A DNA stretch of 64,000 nucleotides, taken from NCBI GenBank assembly GCA_026120185.1, contig JANUWF010002421.1:124001-188000 (forward strand), read 5' to 3'. The notes beneath the pieces are model-generated. The model did not search any database. It was not told the DNA's origin and was given only the letters and a program-made list of their open reading frames with translations. Shown here one piece after another: positions 56,951 to 64,000 of this stretch. The translations under genes and the position numbers were made by a program. This stretch comes from Voacanga thouarsii. Taxonomy: Eukaryota > Streptophyta > Magnoliopsida > Gentianales > Apocynaceae. Each line of letters opens with the position of its first letter. The stretch's first letter is position 1.

Positions 56951-57810
56951 TTTACTTTATTGTTGTGTAGAAAAAGGAATTTTGCTAAGTAATATCACAT
57001 GACATTTCATTGTGTTGTTGACTTAAAGGAATAAAAGGGTAAATTTCAAAATCTAATTAAGTTAGGTGACTTTTTATTTTTAAATCTATTTTAAAGAAAG
57101 AAATTAAAGTTCAGCTAGAGAATGATTAATTTGTAGATAAAGGCTATCTGGAAATTTTTATTTAAAAAAATTTTGTTCGTATTTTAAATGTATTAATTAG
57201 TGGATAATTGAAGTTTGGAATAAATTATGTTAGTTGACGTTTTAGTTTTATTATAAAGGTTGTCAGTTTTTTAGGTGAGGATCAATTTGTAGATAAATGC
57301 TGTCATTTTGTTTGTTTTTTGTTTGTTTTTTGTTGTTTTTAAAACTTTTTTTAAGTATTAATTTGTGGCTAATTGATGTGTAGAATAGCTTCAGTTAGCT
57401 GACATTTAATTTTCATTGTAAGGGATATTTATAGTGCTAACTAAGTGCAAGAACTTAATGGAATTTATTATATGCTGCACATATTCTTTTCCAATTACAT
57501 TTATATTAGTTATGTGCATGAATCTGTTTAATTGATTGTTGTGTTTTGGAAGTGAATTGTATGAATTATGATATTTATTCATTGTATTTAAAAGGCTTTT
57601 GAGATCTCAGGATAATTGAATTTGATGATAATTGTTTTGCTATTTTTTTTAAGCTATTGTTAATTTAGTAATAAATGAACTTAGAATTGAAAAGACTAAG
57701 GTCATGTGTTTTTTTTTTTTTTTTTCCTATTATCACACCTATAAATATTTGTTTATTGGGACTTATGGATTGCAATGTTTACTACATAGTTTGTTCTCTC
57801 TTGTTGTACT
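56951..57810. other. Spacer between array and the 57.8-kb reading frame
   Basis: AT-rich, with a T tract at about 57,709-57,725. Two related stretches (about 57,060-57,190 and 57,240-57,380, sharing AATTTGTAGATAAA and TTAATTTGTGG-like words) suggest a degraded local duplication. No gene seen. Confidence 0.45.
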
Positions 57811-58425
57811 ATGGAATCTTATTATTCCCCACAATTGAGATATGTGTTATTTGGAAAGCCAGATATTCATCCTTTGATACTTGAGGGTAAATTTTTTACA
57901 TGTCCTAATCTTGAAGGTGATAATGTCAATCTTATGATACCGGATAGACGATCTGATAGGATTTGGCTAATATTGCGGCCATTTGATGTGTATAATGGAG
58001 AATACTTTGAATTTGTGATACCAGGATGCATTGCTATTAATGCAGATGTTGATTTATTTGCTAATTCTTGGATTAAGTCTCATCATTTTGTCTATGAGAA
58101 TTGAGAAAATAACTTGTATTTGACCATTCTTGTCATGGATGAGTGCTTTTTTGTTGTCGGTGATGTTGAAAGGAAGTTGGAGTCATTTGTGAAGTTTTAT
58201 ATGCCTCCTATTGTTATGATTTTAGAGTCAGAAGGACAAATAGGTCTTCATCAACAATTATTTAGAGGATACAATGGGAAATTTAGATTTAAAATGGTAG
58301 GTAGTGGCGGGAGAATTATTTGGCTCTATTATGATGAGGAGAAGATTTTTATTAATTCAATTACTAGTGTATCAACAAATGTGATTGATGTGATGAGTAG
58401 GAGTTATGGTAACCGTAGGAGTTGA
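57811..58425 (+). pseudogene. Unrecognised reading frame with one in-frame stop
   Basis: Starts at an ATG at 57,811 and stays in one frame for 205 codons, except for a TGA at 58,102-58,104 after HHFVYEN. Codon use looks protein-like and is not low-complexity. Landmarks: YYSPQLRYVLFGKPDIHPL, LEGDNVNLMIPDRRSDRIWL, PFDVYNGEYFEFVIPG, then after the stop LVMDECFFVVGDVERKLESF, PPIVMILESEGQIGLHQ and GGRIIWLYYDEEKIFI. No signal peptide or membrane segment is evident. I do not recognise the family. It lies on the strand opposite the Helitron helicase, directly after the tandem array, so it may be a captured host gene piece or a Helitron accessory gene. A short intron removing the TGA is possible but no clear GT-AG pair was identified. 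Confidence 0.5.
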
Positions 58426-58575
58426 GTGGCTTTGCAGAAAGTTTAAGATTAATAATAAATCGGTTTGATTGTAATAGTATGAATGACGAACTGATTCCTT
58501 GTGACAATTAATAATAAATCATCTTTTATGTATTTTTTTTATTAAAAAAAGAGTACTTTTTTTCCTTGTTGTTTC

Positions 58576-58610
<35 letters not shown>

Positions 58611-58900
58611 CTCTCTGGCTTTGTCATTCCATATGTTGGTATAATAATGTTCATCTACTACGTGATTCTGTAGTTCTTTTGTTAAGTGTGTTGGGCACGA
58701 AATATCTTTTGAAATAAAACTATTTCAAATGTGAAATATATTATGTAAATGTAAAATGGGTTTGAAATGTGATATTTTTTTACAGAGATTAACAAAAACT
58801 CAGATGTAAAAATATGAAAGACTTTAGTTTTTTATTCGATAGATAAAAATTGAAAAAAGGAATGATAATACAAATCTGCATTAATTTTTTGCAAGAGCCA
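58426..58900. other. Downstream of the 57.8-kb frame; (TA)n microsatellite
   Basis: AT-rich with (TA)n at 58,580-58,608. No gene and no Helitron-type GC hairpin seen here. Confidence 0.5.
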
Positions 58901-59835
58901 ATTGGAAACCGGATTCCTTTGACAATACAGAATTGGTAACATGAAATATGCTATAATACATCTAATTCAGTAAACCTTCAATTTTGTTAATGGAATTTCA
59001 TCAACAAACTTATTCATTTTACATTTAATACAAGACATTGGCTATTCTGTACAAAGAGGGAATCTTATGCAATAAATTAAGATGTGGATAGATTAATCCA
59101 GAAGATTAGTGACGTACAGTTATTACGTTCCTCATAGCAGTAGTAGTCCTACAGCTATTGCCTTGGTCATTTTGTCATTGTAAAATCATTGTGAAGAAAA
59201 CATTATTTAAGTATTTCTAATAAATGAAAATATATCTTTTGAAATACAAATGATTAAATGGAAGGTGTATTTGTTAGTGATGTATTCTATACCTTTGGCA
59301 TGGCTGAGAATATTTCATTGTACACATTGCTCTTTGTATAGTCTCTGTACTCTGGATCTTTCTCAAGCATTAACATTTTGAGACCTTCTGGTCAGTTCAC
59401 TTTTAACAGTGTAACATACAGTTGTCCATGACTAAATATTGGTTGTGGTAGGTAAATTCCAACATTAGACAATGTTTGACCTTGGCTTTTGTTGATGGTA
59501 ATTGCAAAGCAAATAGTAACTGGGAATTGTCTTCTTATCAATGTAAATGTGAGTCTTGTATCCGCTGTTGACAGATGTAGTCTAGGAACTTGAACCTTGG
59601 ATCTTATGTTTGATCCTGAAATAATCTGGGCCTCTATCACTCTTTTGTTTGTTTGAGTAACAATCAATCTCGTTCCATTGTACATTCCTTTGGTAGGAGT
59701 AATGTTTCTTAGTAGTATTATCGGAACCCTTTTCTTGAGCTTCAGTCTATGACTTGGTATACCTAGAAAATTTAGGCTATTTAAGAATACCGTTGGATAC
59801 AGAATTTCTTCATCTGCCAAATTCAATGACTTTAC
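58900..59835 (-). pseudogene. Tandem duplicate of the helicase C-terminus
   Basis: The minus-strand frame 59,392-59,826 repeats the helicase C-terminal domain: NLADEEILYPTVFLNSL, IPSHRLKLKKRVPIILLRNI, MYNGTRLIVTQ, motif V INKSQGQTL and the start of motif VI, SHGQLYVTL, followed by a changed KVN-stop. Sequence beyond the stop (59,287-59,391) and the non-coding DNA to about 58,940 also match the main copy's 3' region (60,180-60,690), so a block of about 0.9 kb was copied roughly 1.25 kb away. Upstream of NLADE the match ends at about 59,830. Confidence 0.85.
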
Positions 59836-60499
59836 AGTGTGTAATTTAACTTCTTGTTTACTACACGATCTTCATAAATAATTGGAGTCAGCAAACCTAT
59901 AGCTTAGGTAACCCAGTTACTACACAATATTCCAAATACAAAGAAGACAATTCCCAGTTATTACACGATCTTCCAAATGCAATACAAGCATACCTATAGC
60001 TTAGGTAATCTATTGCATCTCTATATGTTGACACTCTCCATTGTCATTGAATGCCAGATGTCCTCTATTACCTAAAGAATGCAGCGTATGAAGAGACATA
60101 TAACTAAACACAATATAGGCATTCTCAATTTCCTGATCATCTTCCAAGAAGTAAAAGTAATGATAACACAAAGTATACTATAATAAATTTAATATATTAG
60201 ACATTCAATCTTATTAATAAAATTTCACAAAATAAATTAAACACTGTATAATAAAGTCCAAGACTTTGTTCTATTTGTACAGACAACAAAATATTGGGCA
60301 ATAAATCATAATGCGGATAGAGTTATTCAGAAGATGAGTGAATTATCGTTATTGCATTCCTCATAGAAGTTGTATTTAGCTTCTGTTTGTTTTAGTTCCC
60401 ACTTCTTGTGCATTTTTCAAAATTATCTAAACAAAAGTTGTTGCCTTTGTCATTCTATCACTGTAAATTCATTATGAAGATAACATTATTTTAGTATTG

Positions 60500-61690
60500 C
60501 TAATAAATGAGAATTAATCCTTTACAATAGTAATGATAGATTAAAGATGTAAAGGTTTGTGAAGTATTGTGTACCTTTGGCATGGTTGAGAATATTTCAT
60601 TGTAGACAACGTTCTTTGTATAGTCTATGTACTCTGGATCTTCCTCAAGCATTAATATTTTTAGTCCTTCTGGTCGCTTCACTCTTGACAGTGCAACGTA
60701 TAGTTGTCCATGACTAAATATTAGCTGTGGCATGTAAATGCCAATATTAGACAACGTTTGACCTTGGCTTTTGTTTATGGTCATTGTATAGCAAATAGTA
60801 ACTGGGAATTGTCTTCTTATCAATGTAAATGGGAGTCTTGTATCCGTTGTTGACAGATCTATTCTAGGTATCTGAACCTTAGATCTTATGTTTGATCCTA
60901 AAATAATCTGTGCTTGTATCACTCTTTTGCCTATTTGTGTAACAATCATTCTGGTTCCATTGCACATTCCTTTGGTAGTATTAATGTTTCTTAGTAGCAT
61001 TATTGGAACACCTTTCTTTAGCTTCAGTCTATGACTTGGTATACTTGGCAAACTTAGGCTATTTAAGAATTTCATTGGATATAGCATTTCTTTATCTGCC
61101 AAATTCCCTAATGCTTTTTCTATTTTATTTGCATTGATGTATTCATGCACTTCTCCAAGAACTTTATTTAGAACATAGTCATTGATTTCGTGCATTGTCT
61201 CATTTGTTGTTGTAAGCACGGCTATTTCGGCCAAATATGTGATATCAGTCATTTTTTGCTCAAAGGATGGATATGTAGACTAAAAAATAGTTGCCATTAG
61301 ATTCTCTCCTCTTGGAAGAATGAAATCTTTTGGAATTTTTATCCAAGTTTCCTCTATGTCATCTCCACAGGCTCTAGCCTTTTCTTTGCCATCACCTATT
61401 CGTAACAGCCAATTAGTAAATTCTCTTCTCTTTTATGTTTCTTCAATGCTACCTCATTTTTATAGCCTCATATTTTCACTTAGGAGCATAATTTCACACT
61501 GACTCCATAGACTTGATTGATACAGTGATGCATGTATAATGTTAGCTCGTTGACCTTTAGGAATGACTGGTAAAATTTATCTGAAGTCCCCTCCCAACAG
61601 AACAATTTTACCTCCAAATGCATTGTTTTCATTGTATCCTTTTGATCCTCTTAATATGTCTTTGAATGTTCTATCCACTATTTCAAATAC
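60500..61690 (-). pseudogene. Helitron helicase C-terminal half (Pif1-like motifs III-VI)
   Basis: Part of the RepHel gene. From the right: GGKIVLLGGDFR followed by a TAA where the family has Gln, then ILPVIPKG (about 61,560-61,620); ASLYQS, LWSQCEIMLLSENMRL; TNWLLRIGDG; WIKIPKDFILP; and one more stop (TAG) before STYPSF. Then an open stretch of 250 codons (60,500-61,252) runs from LAEIAVLTTTNETMHEINDY through LKLKKGVPIMLLRNINTTKG, CNGTRMIV, motif V TINKSQGQTL and motif VI SHGQLYVALSRVKRPEGLKI to EYIDYTKNVVYNEIF. The helicase would unwind DNA during rolling-circle transposition. The C-terminus is well kept, but the nonsense codons upstream prevent a full product. Confidence 0.88.
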
Positions 61691-61844
61691 ATACCTGCAG
61701 AAATTAATGTTTTTGTATATTATTATTATTCAAAAGTGGTAATTAGAATATGATATTCAAAAGTGGTATAGATGCCCAATATACTTAGCAAACAATACTT
61801 AGGCAAAGATAATGTAAAATAGATATTTTAAGTGAATTAAGTAC

Positions 61845-62520
61845 CTTGAATTCATTGCTGCCTCATCCCAGATAATAAGAGCTGCTCTCTAAATCAATTC
61901 AGCAAGTTGAGTGTTGGGTTTTATGCAGCAGGTTATTTCATCATTAGTGATTAAAGGAATTCTGAATCTGCTGTGTGCTGTTCATCCTCCTGGCAGAAGC
62001 AATGATGTAATACTTGTTCATATAGATGTCTTTAGATAATTGTCATGATAGTATTGTTAGCTAAGTATGTTGTTGCTTGCATTGTTCTCTGACCTGAAGA
62101 AGCAATGGCCAAAATAATATTTCCCTCAAATCTTAATTTGTTGATGATAGTTTTTGTATACAAATGTCTTACCTATTCCTCCATATCCATATAAGAAAAA
62201 AAGCTTGTTGTAATTGTGTTTAACAATGCTTATGACAGTTTCGTACATTCTCAGCTGATTATAGTTTAGACTTTGAACAATATTGTCATGCTCTTTTCTC
62301 AGTGCATCTTTATCGTACATTATCTCATCTCTAATGTAGTTTCTTTAGAGGTCTTTTAAGAGTTGTTTATCTAGCAGTGACATCCCTTCTATTTCCTGCA
62401 AAGATTTTCCATGTCTCATGACAATCACATCCAGTTCTTTTAACGTGTAGTTTTTCACTCGTTCTTTAGAGAGTTTCAATTGAGGACATCTTATGATTTT
62501 TCTTTGTCATAATTGGATAT
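61845..62520 (-). pseudogene. Helitron helicase N-terminal motifs (Walker A and B)
   Basis: Walker A lies in LFFLYGYGGIGKTFVYK at about 62,165-62,215, within the frame 62,126-62,320 that starts near NIVQSLNYNQLRMYETV. The Walker B phrase ALIIWDEAAMNSR is at about 61,848-61,890, followed by a probable intron at about 61,695-61,845. Between them (61,900-62,125) are degraded pieces. The right part (62,321-62,520) keeps broken family wording (SERVKNYTLKELDVIVMRHG). Order and spacing fit a Pif1-like helicase fused to Rep. Confidence 0.85.
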
Positions 62521-62568
62521 CATCACTCATCTTGGGCTAGTATGATTCCCAAAAGTTTTGTACATCGG

Positions 62569-63230
62569 CTACACTGCAAAACAAAAGAATAGTGACAAAC
62601 AAATCTCCAAGTTGATTAGCAATAGCCCAGAAAAAGCCTCTTCCATAGTTTCATGCCATTCGCGGTCTTCTTGTAAAAGTCCTCTTGCATAGCATGCTGA
62701 TTTAAATGTGTCATAGACATGACCATTATACAGATGGATTTGTTCAAAAGTAGTTGCACCTACAACACGTTTTAGTAACATCCTTAGATAATATCTTTCT
62801 CCAGATGTTGGATGTACAAATGTTATCCGTCCTACACTTTTAGGCCCTTTTCTCTTTTTCCAGATTTTCTCAATTTTTTTCCAAGTATATTTTTTAGGGA
62901 TTTGAACATAAGTCAATTTTGTTACCTTTGTATCGCTCTTACTAAGTTCAAGCCATTCCGAAACATTGTTGTTTTGACATCTTCACTTTGAGCAATGTAA
63001 CTTAAAGAGGAAGTATCTTTGAAAATGATGTTCTACACATCTTCTAGATAAAATGACAATCTTTCAACAGCTAGAATTCTAAAGTGGACATTAAATTCAT
63101 AAATCCTCTAACATGCTTCACAAGTTGAGATATATCTACAGTCTAAAAATTCTTGATTTCATCTCTATTTTCAAGACCATCTCCAATCTATAGATTATAT
63201 TCAATGACTATAGTGATTTTGTCAGGGCCT
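62569..63230 (-). pseudogene. RepHel middle region
   Basis: The frame 62,569-62,916 reads TYVQIPKKYTWKK, GRITFVHPTSGERYYLRMLL, GATTFEQIHLYNGHVYDTFK and ACYARGLLQEDREWHETMEE, the characteristic conserved stretch between Rep and helicase in plant Helitrons. Upstream (62,930-63,150) the minus strand gives CEACWRIYEFNVHFRILAVE, RLSFYLEDVQNIIF and KDTSSLSYIAQ with one stop and one shift. Confidence 0.88.
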
Positions 63231-63680
63231 TTGTTCACATATTTAAATAAGTACTTTATTGCAGAATTCTACATTCATATAACTTTGATATTTGAGCAAT
63301 AGGATTCTATTATATGGAACGACAAATCTATTATCCAAATTAAAGCCATTTTTCTCAATGAATGTACTAGTGTCTCTTCTTCTATATACACAGAATCCAC
63401 TCTCATCAATTGTTGTCATATTTTGAAATCCCTTGGGAAAATGCTTTGAACAGTATCCTAGAAAATTTATTCATAGTAAATTAGTGATGGACTTATTGTC
63501 GGTGTATGTAATAGTGCATTTATTTGACTACTATGTAAAGTAATACTGTTGTATATTACCTTTTACCATGCAAGATGAATTTTCATATCCAACACCACAT
63601 GGACCATGCATCATGAATTGTGTGACAGCATTATATCCTTCTGGATCACTCATTTGATTAGGGATTTCAGTTGAAATGAC
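63231..63680 (-). pseudogene. RepHel region after the Rep domain
   Basis: The minus strand reads HIDKVISTEIPNQMSDPEGY, NAVTQFMMHGPCGVGYENSS and CMV (63,570-63,690). After a probable intron (about 63,465-63,560) it continues with ESGFCVYRRRDTSTFIEKNG, FNLDNRFVVPYNRILLLKYQ and SYMNVEFCN (63,280-63,420). Relatives share the HGPCG and NRFVVPYN phrases almost word for word. A shift after VEFCN breaks the frame. Confidence 0.88.
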
Positions 63681-63689
63681 TTTGTCAAT

Positions 63690-64000
63690 GTGCTCTGAGC
63701 TTTGTATTTTTTAACATTGTTTGATCCAAATGATTAAAAATGTGCATGTGGTAGTCTTCTTTTTTGGAATTCAATTGTATATACAACTGCATTGTAAAGA
63801 GAAATTGGCAGTGATTATGCATAGTTGTAATTAAAATGATACTAAACCATGCGTTTATGCTGACCATAAGAATAAGGATTAGTCTACAAATATCATATAA
63901 TAGATTACACAATAGTAGATAAATTTATAATACCTACATCTACTTTTCCAAATATTTCATTCTGAATAATGTCCTCTATCATTGCATTAAGTTTCATTTT
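63690..64000 (-). pseudogene. Rep domain with HUH motif, partial at window edge
   Basis: At 63,955-64,000 the minus strand reads KLNAMIEDIIQNEIFGKVDV. A probable intron of about 150 bp follows (donor GTAGGT near 63,935, acceptor AATGCAG ending near 63,787). The next exon gives YTIEFQKRRLPHAHF at 63,737-63,780, containing the His-Ala-His metal-binding motif of HUH nucleases. A TAA comes right after HAHF. The catalytic nuclease cuts and joins single-stranded ends in rolling-circle transposition. The N-terminus and the rest of the gene start lie beyond 64,000. Confidence 0.85.

Larger units (their letters stand above)
41876..64000 (-). mobile_element. Very large Helitron (5' end outside window) or nest of Helitrons
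   Basis: The minus-strand Rep/helicase gene enters from the right edge and ends at about 60.5 kb. In the same orientation a typical Helitron 3' terminus is at 41,876: hairpin CCCGT...ACGGG, twelve bases, CTAG, then host T. A helicase relic in the same orientation lies between them at 45.0 kb. If this is one element it exceeds 22 kb and has taken up an F-box-like fragment, a tandem array and other sequence. The alternative is several nested or adjacent Helitrons, since the 5' TC end is not in the window and internal boundaries cannot be excluded. Helitrons move by rolling-circle replication, leave no target duplication and often carry gene fragments. Confidence 0.6.

Noticed and set aside
1..64000. 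tRNA or rRNA genes
   Set aside because: No cloverleaf with GTTCRANNC-type B box or conserved rRNA stretch was noticed; tRNA-like strings are the primer-binding sites of the retrotransposons.

Overview
The window reads as an intergenic, repeat-packed stretch of a flowering-plant nuclear genome, probably a dicot; the species cannot be told. The reasons are AT-rich DNA, decayed Ty1/copia and Ty3/gypsy retrotransposons with plant-type primer-binding sites (initiator-Met tRNA for copia and chromovirus, a TGGCGCC-type site for Athila-like), a plant-type Helitron Rep/helicase with introns, and no intact host gene. Nearly every coding trace is broken by stops, frameshifts or lost catalytic residues.

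Layout. (1) 151-20,140: an Athila-like Ty3/gypsy element on the + strand, with a perfect 5-bp target duplication CTTGA on both sides. A complete copia element (1,519-10,649, minus strand, both LTRs, near-perfect target duplication) sits inside its 5' LTR. A later tandem duplication of about 1.8 kb copied the copia/gypsy LTR junction, the primer-binding site and the start of the protease. (2) About 20.9-33.5 kb: a minus-strand chromovirus (Tekay/Del-like) with an internally repeated RT segment and a perfect initiator-Met primer-binding site next to a probable 3.5-kb LTR. It is split by a small non-autonomous Athila-like element (22,355-27,991) that has two LTRs plus a duplicated leader. (3) 33,549-34,810: a second chromovirus fragment. 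(4) 34,811-41,548: the 5' half of another minus-strand copia element.

(5) 41,876 to the right edge: what looks like one very large, incomplete Helitron (over 22 kb). Its 3' terminus (hairpin plus CTAG, followed by T) lies at 41,876 and its Rep/Pif1-like helicase gene runs on the minus strand from about 60.5 kb out of the window. Between them lie an F-box-like gene fragment on the opposite strand, a 125-bp helicase relic at 45.0 kb, an array of at least 20 related repeats of about 210-250 bp (48-57 kb) partly organised as a four-monomer higher-order repeat of about 1.69 kb, an unrecognised + strand reading frame with one in-frame stop (57,811-58,425), and a tandem duplicate of the helicase C-terminus.

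The most unusual feature is the 48-57 kb array. Besides a conserved hairpin in each monomer, it repeatedly carries short exon-like cassettes with AG/GT borders and a conserved reading frame. This suggests it grew by duplication of exon-intron pieces of a captured gene inside the Helitron. All functional statements rest on reading motifs by eye; no database search or alignment program was run.
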